Assembly: GCA_027886785.1 (NCBI GenBank)
Contig: JAPCJV010000127.1
Coordinates: 1 to 6,019 of the forward strand
Length of the DNA stretch: 6,019 nucleotides
DNA from: Nitrososphaerota archaeon
GTDB lineage: Archaea; Thermoproteota; Nitrososphaeria; Nitrososphaerales; CADDZS01
Reading direction: 5' to 3'
Numbering within the stretch: the first letter of the stretch is position 1; every line of letters starts with the position of its first letter. This document shows positions 1-5,954 of the stretch, one piece after another. The position numbers and the translations under genes are program-made. Under the pieces are notes generated by a model that saw only the letters and a program-made list of their open reading frames with translations, searched no databases and was not told the origin of the DNA.

Positions 1-1033
1 CGACCAGAACCACAGGAAACACCCTTCTGGTAAGCCACCATACCCACCTGCGACTGGTAGCTGCTGTAAATAGAAGGGAGCCCCCTGCGAAAAGAAGCGG
101 ATACATGGGGCCGATGAAGTAGGGTTTCGCGTTCGTTAGGGCAAACACAATCAGGAGAACGATGTATGCCACGCCCAGGAGCTTAAACTGACTGCCCGCA
201 GGACGCCTGAGGTAAAACACCAGCCCCGCAATTACCAGCGGGAGATTCACGGGATTCATGATCAGCAGCTGCAGCGCGAGAAAACCGACGGGACCGCTAC
301 CATTCAGTCCGCCGTGGTGGATGTAGAAATCGACCGTCGGCCACCCATTCATTGCATTCCAGATCGCGTACGGAGTCAGGAAGGCGAGGACCAAGAGACC
401 CGCGCCCCAAAACCACGGAGATTTGAAATACCTGCGGTACTTTGTCGCCGCCAGCGAAATCAGAACGGCAAAAATGAAGAACGCGATCGTAAGCTTTGTC
501 AGAAGACCGACACCAAACACAACCCCGACGAGAATCCAGAGTTTCGTCTGATCCCTTTTGATCAGCCGCACGATCAAAAAAGCGGCGAGACTCCACCAGA
601 GTCCGTCCAGTACGTCCATGGAGAAAATCGACCCCCACGCCATCACAGCGGATACCGCGGTTGCACCGGCCGCGAGGAGCTGAGCCCACTTGCTTCCTCC
701 TAGCTCTTTAGCGATCTTTCCTGCGACAAAGATCAGGATGGAGCTGGCTAACGCAGGAACTAAGTGAATTCCAACCAATGAGTCTCCCGCGACGAAGTTC
801 ATGAAGGCCGCGATGTAGGCGATCAGCGGCGGAAAGTCTACGTATCCGAGTTGCAAGTGCTGGCCGCTTACGATGTAGTAAAGCTCGTCACGAAAATATC
901 CATAGTTGCCCGCGAAGAGTAAGTGAATTACGAAACTGGCAAGCGCAACGTATAGAGTTAGGGCAGTTCCACTTGCGAGATCAGTACGCCGATTTCTTGC
1001 TGGAATAGTCGATTCCAGCGAAACTTGGCCCAT
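1..1033 (-). CDS. GT39/ArnT-like multi-pass membrane glycosyltransferase (C-terminus beyond window)
   Basis: Reading leftward from an ATG at 1033, the frame stays open for 344 codons to the window edge, so the C-terminus is missing (family members are usually about 450-550 residues). The protein is very hydrophobic, with about eight or more membrane segments; the first spans about residues 23-40. After it comes the family hallmark: GYFRDELYY (D49, E50), then GYVDFPPL (D66). This acidic first external loop is the catalytic region of GT-C enzymes of the ArnT/PMT_2 type, which move a sugar from a polyprenyl-phosphate carrier to an acceptor outside the membrane. Later features also fit, including SMDVLDGLWW, LLTKLT and a NAKPYFIGPMYPLLFAGG segment near residue 315. 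Donor and acceptor cannot be told; glycolipid or glycoprotein modification is inferred. No Shine-Dalgarno sequence precedes the ATG, and the gene is divergent from the hydrolase operon. Confidence 0.92.
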   Translation of the reverse strand, partial: MGQVSLESTIPARNRRTDLASGTALTLYVALASFVIHLLFAGNYGYFRDELYYIVSGQHLQLGYVDFPPLIAYIAAFMNFVAGDSLVGIHLVPALASSILIFVAGKIAKELGGSKWAQLLAAGATAVSAVMAWGSIFSMDVLDGLWWSLAAFLIVRLIKRDQTKLWILVGVVFGVGLLTKLTIAFFIFAVLISLAATKYRRYFKSPWFWGAGLLVLAFLTPYAIWNAMNGWPTVDFYIHHGGLNGSGPVGFLALQLLIMNPVNLPLVIAGLVFYLRRPAGSQFKLLGVAYIVLLIVFALTNAKPYFIGPMYPLLFAGGSLLFTAATSRRWVWWLTRRVFPVVLV

Positions 1034-1090
1034 CGCAGTTGGCAGGAATCAAACCAAGGGTTAAGAACTAATCGAAGGTAGCCTTTGATC

Positions 1091-1104
1091 TTTATCCTTA
1101 TTTA
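1091..1104 (+). promoter_or_regulatory. Possible TATA box of the hydrolase-UbiD operon
   Basis: The AT-rich stretch TTTATCCTTATTTA lies about 30-40 bases before the TTG start at 1133. An archaeal TATA box here would put the transcript start around 1125-1130, giving a leaderless or nearly leaderless mRNA. That fits the lack of a Shine-Dalgarno sequence before the TTG. It is seen by eye only; no consensus scan was done. Confidence 0.35.
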
Positions 1105-1132
1105 CAACCGGGCAATGACTTGACAAATACTC

Positions 1133-1783
1133 TTGGATTACAACGATCTCATACCTCAGTCTGACCTGGAAGCATACAGGAAGGGTGGCTTCGGGAAGAG
1201 GATGGGGTTCGGGAAAAAACCCTGCGTCATCGTGATCGACATGACCTACGGATTTGTGGATCCCAAGAACCCGTTGGCTCAAGGGAGCATGGGGTTCAAG
1301 GCCGTTACAAATTTGAAGATCCTTCTGGAGAAGGCGAGAAGTCGCAAAGTGCCGATCTTGTACACAACTGCGTTGAATTCGATTTCCAACTCAATCCCCA
1401 TAGGAATCAGTCGAAAAGTCCTCGTGGAAAATCCAAAGCCTGAGGAGAATATGATCGTAGATGAGATCGCGCCTCACGATGGAGACATCGTCGTGCCAAA
1501 GGGCAAGGCAAGCATTTTCTTTGGTACGACGATCTTGACCTTTCTGAACCGAAAGCACATTGACACTCTGATCGTTACAGGGATGACTACCAGTGGGTGC
1601 GTCAGAGGAACGGTCGTGGAAGCTGCCTCGTACGATTATTTCGTTACCATTCCCGAGGAATGCGTAGCAGACAGGGCGGTTGTTCCGCACAAAGCGAATC
1701 TTTTCGATATGGAAATGAAATACGCGGATGTGATTCCCATGAAGGAAGTTTTGGAATACTTCGATTCCCTCACTGGGGTTTGA
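1133..1783 (+). CDS. Cysteine hydrolase, isochorismatase / N-carbamoylsarcosine amidase family
   Basis: This 216-residue protein is full length for the family. The Asp-Lys-Cys triad is visible: D36 in VIVIDMTYGFVD, K123 in VPKGKASIFFGT, and C156 in TTSGCVRGT. The cis-peptide turn before the nucleophile (VTGMTTSGC) and the following IPEECVADRA segment (173-182) match the N-carbamoylsarcosine amidase / maleamate amidase branch better than true isochorismatases. Family members hydrolyse C-N amide bonds of small carbamoyl or amide compounds in the cytoplasm, releasing ammonia; the substrate here is unknown. The start is TTG: an in-frame TGA lies at 1121-1123 and the next ATG is codon 24, within the conserved GFGKRMGFGKKP lead-in. 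The gene sits 6 bp before the UbiD-like gene and very likely shares its transcript. A decarboxylase partner argues for degradation of a carboxylated nitrogen compound. Confidence 0.93.
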   Translation: MDYNDLIPQSDLEAYRKGGFGKRMGFGKKPCVIVIDMTYGFVDPKNPLAQGSMGFKAVTNLKILLEKARSRKVPILYTTALNSISNSIPIGISRKVLVENPKPEENMIVDEIAPHDGDIVVPKGKASIFFGTTILTFLNRKHIDTLIVTGMTTSGCVRGTVVEAASYDYFVTIPEECVADRAVVPHKANLFDMEMKYADVIPMKEVLEYFDSLTGV

Positions 1784-1789
1784 ACTTAG

Positions 1790-3373
1790 TTGGTAAAAGA
1801 TCTGCGCGATTGGATCGCGAGTTTAGATTCAAACGATCTCCTGAACCGGGTAGAGAAGGAGGTCGATGTCCGCGACTGTTCCGAAATCATAGTGGAAAAT
1901 TACAAGCGAGCGACCTTGTTCGAACGCATCCAAGGATATGATCTCCCACTCCTTGCAAACGCAATGTCCTCCCGAAAAATGATGGCAATTGCTCTCGACA
2001 CCGAAGAAACCCAGATTTTGTCAGAGTACGCCTCCAGAATTAGGAAACCGATTTCGCCAAAGTTCGCTTCTAACTCAAAGGGTGGGAGCTGCCAGGAGGA
2101 GATCATTGCCCTAAAAGAATCAGATGTTGACCTGACTACTCTTCCGATTTTACTTCAGCACGAGTTTGACGGTGCGCCATACCTTTCTGCTGGAGTGGTG
2201 ATCGCAAAAGATCCCGAAATGGCAGAGTACAACATTGGAATCTACCGTTTGATGTTCAGGAAAGCGAACGAACTGGGGATAAACATCACAGCGCCCCACA
2301 GGCTCAGATGGTTTTACCAAAAAGCCTACGAAAAGGGCGAACCGCTGGAGGTCGCTGTTTGCCTCGGTTTACACGTCTTGGATCACCTGGCGGCGGTTAC
2401 GACATCACCTGAGGGAATGGATGAGCTGTCCGTGTGGGGCGGCCTACAGAAAGAAGCGATCCACATGGTGAAATGCAAGACGGTGGATCTGCATGTTCCG
2501 GATTACTCGGAGATTGTTTTGGAGGGGAGGATGGATCCGATTGGATGGACCGAACCGGAGGGGATGTACGGCGAATTTCCCGGGACTTACAGCGGCATGA
2601 GGAAAAACCCGATAATCAAGATCCAGGCAATTACCTCGAGGAAAAATCCGATTTACCAGAGCGCGACCCACGGTGGAAAGCACCTCGCCTACACCGACTT
2701 TTTCATCCTGATCCCGCAGATCGAGCTGAGCATTCGAGAGGCGCTGCGAAATGCTGGGATTGATGTGGAGCAAGTGAGGATCGTACCTGAAAGTGCGGGG
2801 ATGGTATGCTACGCTTCCATCAATGTTAGGGCAAAGGGCGATTCCAGGAACGCGATCTATGTGATCCTGTCTTCCTCCAGGCAGAATTTTCCAAAATACT
2901 GCATCGTCGTTGATGCGGATATTGACGTGTTCGATGATGAGGTTGTGATGTGGGCCCTTGCGACGAGATCGCAACCTAAAGAGGACACCGTAGTCCTCGA
3001 AGGGATGCGGATCCCTTCTTCTTCCGATCCTTCACTTGTCGGGCAGGCTCCGTACTCAATGTCGAAAATGGGAATCGATGCTACAATACCTGTTGACGCC
3101 AACAAGTCTCGGTTCAAGCATTCGAGACCGCCGGAGATCGCTGTTACAAGATCTTCGAACGCAAACAATTCCCCTAACCTTAGTCAGAAAATCACTAGGC
3201 TATTTGGAGAAAGAGGACCTCTCTTCTTTTACGAGGTATCCAAAGAGTTCCCCGGAGAGAGCTTCAGAAACTTTCTGCTCGCGTGGAGCGAACTTAGAGA
3301 TAACGGCGAAATAGAAGAAGGCACGGACGGAAGATATTCAGTTAAGACGAATAAAAAGAATGGAATGCACTAA
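1790..3373 (+). CDS. UbiD-family prenylated-FMN-dependent (de)carboxylase
   Basis: The protein has 527 residues, slightly longer than the usual 440-510. UbiD signatures run in order: DVDLTTLPILLQHEFDGAPY (113-131), YNIGIYR with the likely metal/cofactor N148 and catalytic R153, the EPEGMYGEFPGTYS segment with E257 and E262 five residues apart as in the E-R-E active site, SRKNPIYQ (283-290), VVDADIDVFD (373-382), and MGIDATIP (427-434). These enzymes reversibly decarboxylate aromatic, heteroaromatic or alpha,beta-unsaturated acids using prenylated FMN made by a UbiX partner; no UbiX gene is in the window. Residues about 462-520 form an extra C-terminal segment that looks like a small winged-helix-type domain. 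The start is TTG, directly preceded by in-frame TAG (1787-1789); a GGGG at 1775-1778 is at best a weak ribosome site. It is probably co-transcribed with the upstream amidase. It is too divergent to call the ubiquinone enzyme, so no symbol is given. Confidence 0.95.
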   Translation: MVKDLRDWIASLDSNDLLNRVEKEVDVRDCSEIIVENYKRATLFERIQGYDLPLLANAMSSRKMMAIALDTEETQILSEYASRIRKPISPKFASNSKGGSCQEEIIALKESDVDLTTLPILLQHEFDGAPYLSAGVVIAKDPEMAEYNIGIYRLMFRKANELGINITAPHRLRWFYQKAYEKGEPLEVAVCLGLHVLDHLAAVTTSPEGMDELSVWGGLQKEAIHMVKCKTVDLHVPDYSEIVLEGRMDPIGWTEPEGMYGEFPGTYSGMRKNPIIKIQAITSRKNPIYQSATHGGKHLAYTDFFILIPQIELSIREALRNAGIDVEQVRIVPESAGMVCYASINVRAKGDSRNAIYVILSSSRQNFPKYCIVVDADIDVFDDEVVMWALATRSQPKEDTVVLEGMRIPSSSDPSLVGQAPYSMSKMGIDATIPVDANKSRFKHSRPPEIAVTRSSNANNSPNLSQKITRLFGERGPLFFYEVSKEFPGESFRNFLLAWSELRDNGEIEEGTDGRYSVKTNKKNGMH

Positions 3374-3412
3374 GAACTATCCTCAGTGGGTCAGATTTTG
3401 TAGCCTACTGAC

Positions 3413-3459
3413 TTTTGCGATTTTCGCGAGCTTTCTGTCGACGCCCGTTCATCTTTTTT
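3413..3459 (+). terminator. Possible T-rich terminator after the UbiD-like gene
   Basis: Forty bases past the UbiD stop there is a TTTT run and a small hairpin GCGA-TTT-TCGC (3417-3427). Farther on is an uninterrupted T6 at 3454-3459. Archaeal termination is usually at T-rich tracts, and this lies in the convergent gap before the minus-strand SnoaL-like gene, where a stop signal is expected. The hairpin is short and may be incidental. Confidence 0.35.
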
Positions 3460-3483
3460 CAAACCTCTTCTCGCGAGCGCCGG

Positions 3484-3831
3484 TCAAAGTACCTTGGGCT
3501 GATCAATTGCCCAGAGCCAAGTTCCATCCGATTGACGCCGCGCGACTTCTACGGTCGCATTATTCCCCGGCAAGCTCGTCGAGGTCAGAGCCAGATCCCC
3601 GTTGCGGATCGCCGGCCGCACTTCTCCTTGAAACTTTATCTTTGCAGCTAGCAGTGGTGCATAGACTCGGCGAATATTTTCGTGTCCAACGGTTAATTGA
3701 TCGGGAGGATAAGAAAGCACCGCAGCGGGTTCGTAGAGCGCTACTACTCCTTCCAGATCCCCTGCATTTGCCCTTTCCAAGAAAAATCGATCCAGATCCT
3801 CGGGCTGCCTTGCTGGTTCGCGTTGCGGCAT
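3484..3831 (-). CDS. SnoaL-like / NTF2-fold small protein
   Basis: The 115-residue protein resembles the SnoaL-like/DUF4440 group of NTF2-fold proteins. It opens with a helix (PEDLDRFFLERANAGDLEG, about residues 9-27), followed by VVALYEPAAVLSYPP, the helix GHENIRRVYAPLLA and paired strands ending DGTWLWAIDQPKVL. This order matches the family, and the length is normal. Members are small cone-shaped proteins that bind or isomerise small molecules, or serve as accessory domains; the sequence does not tell which. The ATG at 3831 is preferred: an in-frame TTG at 3855 would add eight residues that look unrelated to the family. There is no good Shine-Dalgarno sequence. The gene stands alone, convergent with the UbiD-like gene and divergent from the propeller gene. 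Its residue pattern closely recalls bacterial homologues, suggesting acquisition by transfer (inference). Confidence 0.85.
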   Translation of the reverse strand: MPQREPARQPEDLDRFFLERANAGDLEGVVALYEPAAVLSYPPDQLTVGHENIRRVYAPLLAAKIKFQGEVRPAIRNGDLALTSTSLPGNNATVEVARRQSDGTWLWAIDQPKVL

Positions 3832-3998
3832 TTGATTTACATCTGGGAACGCCAATTAGAAAGTATTTCGTGGGGTTCTCCTTACGAAGCTGCCGATCAA
3901 GAGGCAAAAGTTTCGTTTGTTCACTTTGATCAGATGCATCCGTTCGTGATATTCGAGCAACAAATCCCCATTTCTTGACCCAGAGTCTTATGCTCGGC

Positions 3999-4010
3999 AC
4001 CCTCGAGGGT
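3999..4010. promoter_or_regulatory. Perfect 12-bp palindrome before the secreted propeller gene
   Basis: ACCCTCGAGGGT equals its own reverse complement and ends 24 bases before the ATG at 4035. It sits in the gap between the divergent SnoaL-like and propeller genes. With no loop it is better read as a site for a dimeric DNA-binding protein than as an RNA hairpin. An operator overlapping the transcription start is plausible but unproven. Confidence 0.4.
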
Positions 4011-4034
4011 TAGTTTCCTCTGGCGTCTGTTCTC

Positions 4035-5357
4035 ATGTCAAAAACAAAGACGAATGTCGAAAAGACCGTTATCACCCTGATCCTACTTTCATTGTCTTTA
4101 GTTTCGTGCGTTGGTCCATTATTCAATTTCTCCCACGCTGTCTCGGCTAATCATACCGTAACAAAAGTAGGGACGGGAGCGTTGCCCCAGGAGGATGAAG
4201 ACCCGGTCGCGCAGGGCTCGAATGTGTACTTGGGCTGGACGAGTTCGAGCGGTGTCTTCCTGGATATATCGCACAACAACGGGTCGACATTCACGCTAAG
4301 TCAAATCTACAACCATCCTTCGTCAAACATTCAGATCGCCTCGAGTCCATCGCATGTGTACCTTACTTGGTCCAGCGGCGGTACCATTCTCTCCCGGGGA
4401 AGCTCCAATAACGGTTCCAGTTTTGGTAACGTGATCACGATCGGAACCGGACAGGACGCGCATATTTCTGCGAGCAAGAAATTTGTCTACGCGGCTTGGT
4501 CCAAAAATTACGTTGTATATTTTAGGCAGAGCGCGAACTATGGGAAGAGCTTCGGTCCCGCGGTTCAGGTGAGCCAGACGAATTTTTTTGCAACCGAGGT
4601 ACAGATTGCATCCGACACGAATAGCGCGTACGTCGTCTGGGAGAACGCCTCAGCCTCCTACAACCTCGCGCCCTATAGATCAGTGGAGGAAGCGACCACG
4701 CACAACGGGATCAATTTTTCCGTACTTACACTAATGAAGAGTCCTACAAACGTAACAAACAGAGAGCCCGAGGTCAAGGTCAACTCGTACGGCTTTATCT
4801 ACGTTATCTGGCGGACGGAGAAAAATCCCCTCACTAACAATTGGATGTCGGTCATGTTCATTGCCCGCAGCGAGGACGGAGGAAACTCCTTTCCCCTGAT
4901 CGAGAATATTACGACGTACCCTGGTCTCGCAAGGGAAGCTAAACTAGAAACGAGCGGGGCGGAAGTCTACGCAGTGTTTAGATCTTTCAATTGGTCACAA
5001 GATAGTTTCAACGTATTTTGGGTCGGAAGCGTGAACAACGGGACCAGTTATTCTCTCCCCTCGCAGCTGAGTGGGACTACCGGTATTTCGCTAAATATTC
5101 CCACCGAATATTTCGATCCTCAGATTGCGGTAAGCAACCGCACGATCGAAATCATATGGGACTCAAACGTCAGCGGGACGTGGCAGATAAATTGGGCAAA
5201 GTCGACGAATTACGGAAGTGTCTGGACTCTCAATCTACTTCAAGCCTCTCCGACGATTCTGCAGGCTCAGATAGTCGGACAGGCAAAAGGGAACTTCTAT
5301 TTCCTCTGGACAGGCAGTGGCAGTGCGATCGAGTACTTTTCGGATTTACATAACTAG
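4035..5357 (+). CDS. Secreted or lipid-anchored Asp-box repeat beta-propeller protein
   Basis: The 440-residue protein begins with a Lys-rich N-terminus and a hydrophobic core (11-30). Cleavage could follow A38 (AVSA|NHT), or a lipobox LVS|C at 22-25 could give a lipoprotein. The mature part is eight repeats of about 43-60 residues. Each has a buried strand such as VYLGW, VYLTW, VYAAW, AYVVW, IYVIW, VYAVF, IEIIW, FYFLW (starting near 64, 108, 151, 199, 255, 311, 371, 421). Seven are followed by an Asp-box-like turn: SHNNGSTF, SSNNGSSF, SANYGKSF, TTHNGINF, SEDGGNSF, SVNNGTSY, STNYGSVW. The eighth ends at the stop codon, so the N-terminal strand probably closes the ring. Sialidase-type catalytic residues are not evident, so an enzymatic name is not justified; surface binding is a guess. 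Eleven N-X-S/T sequons suggest heavy glycosylation. No C-terminal membrane anchor is present. Confidence 0.85.
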   Translation: MSKTKTNVEKTVITLILLSLSLVSCVGPLFNFSHAVSANHTVTKVGTGALPQEDEDPVAQGSNVYLGWTSSSGVFLDISHNNGSTFTLSQIYNHPSSNIQIASSPSHVYLTWSSGGTILSRGSSNNGSSFGNVITIGTGQDAHISASKKFVYAAWSKNYVVYFRQSANYGKSFGPAVQVSQTNFFATEVQIASDTNSAYVVWENASASYNLAPYRSVEEATTHNGINFSVLTLMKSPTNVTNREPEVKVNSYGFIYVIWRTEKNPLTNNWMSVMFIARSEDGGNSFPLIENITTYPGLAREAKLETSGAEVYAVFRSFNWSQDSFNVFWVGSVNNGTSYSLPSQLSGTTGISLNIPTEYFDPQIAVSNRTIEIIWDSNVSGTWQINWAKSTNYGSVWTLNLLQASPTILQAQIVGQAKGNFYFLWTGSGSAIEYFSDLHN

Positions 5358-5375
5358 TCCCTTGTAATCCAATTT

Positions 5376-5408
5376 GAATCAAGTTTCTTTTGAAAAAAAG
5401 AAAGATTC
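5376..5408 (+). terminator. Inverted repeat 19 bp past the propeller gene, possible terminator
   Basis: GAATC (5376-5380) and TTTCTTT (5384-5390) pair with AAAGAAA (5397-5403) and GATTC (5404-5408). This gives a 12-bp stem with a three-base bulge (AAG) and a six-base loop. The left arm is T-rich on the plus strand, as expected of archaeal terminators. The stem is mostly A-T and therefore weak. Confidence 0.4.
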
Positions 5409-5436
5409 ATCAGTCACCAGATCTTCGGATCATGAT

Positions 5437-5452
5437 TGATTCCGGGGAATCA
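5437..5452. promoter_or_regulatory. 16-bp palindrome (7-bp arms), possible protein-binding site
   Basis: TGATTCC and GGAATCA are perfect inverted arms separated by GG. The spacer is too short for a normal RNA loop, so a dimer-binding DNA site is more likely. It lies between the ends of the propeller gene and the minus-strand Cys-rich ORF, downstream of both, which is an odd place for an operator. Confidence 0.3.
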
Positions 5453-5468
5453 TAATTTACTATTGTAA

Positions 5469-5954
5469 TTAATGAAAACGGGCAACGACGAATTTGACAT
5501 CTTGGACATTGTTCTGCAAATCTTTCGTATTCTCAAACTTCGAAACAGAGTTTGACTCAACTGTATGATGACATTCTCTGCAAATGTTACCCCAGAAATT
5601 CATTTTCATAACGCTAGCGGCGGGGCAGCTGCAAGAGCAGTTGGATTGATCTCTGTCTATTTCAAAAGTCTCGCAATTCTTGCACAATGTTGAGCGATCC
5701 CCAAAAAGAAAACTAGGTTTTCCCAAGATAAGAGAATTTTTGCCATTATGCAAAATTCTTAGGATTCCAAGACAGGATGCGAAAACCGTTTTTGGGGTTT
5801 TAGCAAAATGATTCTTAATGAATTGGAGGGCATCGGATTTTAAAGATAGAAACTTGGAAGCCAATGTTTGCACGTGTTTTCTAGATGGTTTCCATTGAGA
5901 AAAAATTCGGCTTTCAGAGTGTTCCGGAATGAGATTGCGTCTTGATTGAGTCAC
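5469..5954 (-). CDS. Hypothetical Cys-rich ORF, possible zinc-binding protein
   Basis: I do not recognise this protein. The frame ends at TAA (5469-5471) and is open for 161 codons from a GTG at 5954; it stays open a further 21 codons to the window edge, so the true start is uncertain and may lie outside. The only ATGs are at codons 116 and 118. The C-terminal half has a striking set of cysteines: CKNC (91-94), CSCSC (106-110) and CRECHH (125-130), compatible with a zinc- or other metal-binding module. The CRECH string also formally fits a haem c motif, but there is no signal peptide and only one copy. The first 30 or so codons lie antiphase over the cyclase remnant, so the GTG start may be an artefact. 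The DNA is more AT-rich than the genes to the left. An open frame of this length is somewhat unlikely by chance, but real expression is unproven. Confidence 0.38.
   Translation of the reverse strand: MTQSRRNLIPEHSESRIFSQWKPSRKHVQTLASKFLSLKSDALQFIKNHFAKTPKTVFASCLGILRILHNGKNSLILGKPSFLFGDRSTLCKNCETFEIDRDQSNCSCSCPAASVMKMNFWGNICRECHHTVESNSVSKFENTKDLQNNVQDVKFVVARFH

Noticed and set aside
1..90. Apparent frameshift near the left end of the GT39 gene
   Set aside because: It came from miscounting the C5 run at 81-85. With five bases the frame continues cleanly (PMYPLLFAGGSLLF...) to the edge.
297..703. Open frames on both strands at 297-689 (minus) and 314-703 (plus)
   Set aside because: They overlap the GT39 membrane protein, whose hydrophobic frame with FRDE and VDFPP motifs runs continuously through this stretch; their translations show no family features.
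2434..3168. Several open frames inside the UbiD-like gene, both strands
   Set aside because: The UbiD frame is intact with all active-site motifs; the others are antiphase shadows.
3424..3478. Two copies of TCGCGAGC (3424-3431 and 3471-3478)
   Set aside because: Only 8 bp each in a short convergent gap; too short to claim a functional repeat.
3360..4000. Long open frames at 3360-3929 (plus) and 3560-4000 (minus)
   Set aside because: Both are out-of-frame readings over the SnoaL-like gene, which has clear family sequence; their translations are Arg/Ser-rich with no recognisable domain.
5474..5557. 27-codon plus-strand ORF starting ATG at 5474
   Set aside because: Short, no recognisable motif or ribosome site, and antisense to the end of the Cys-rich ORF; it cannot be distinguished from chance.
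5570..5585. CRECH as a haem c attachment site
   Set aside because: A single CXXCH in a Cys-rich protein with no signal peptide is better explained by a zinc-type cluster or chance.
5469..5954. Cys-rich ORF as part of an IS21-type transposase (SCLGILRIL segment)
   Set aside because: The likeness is limited to a few residues; no DDE motifs, partner ATPase gene or terminal inverted repeats are seen.
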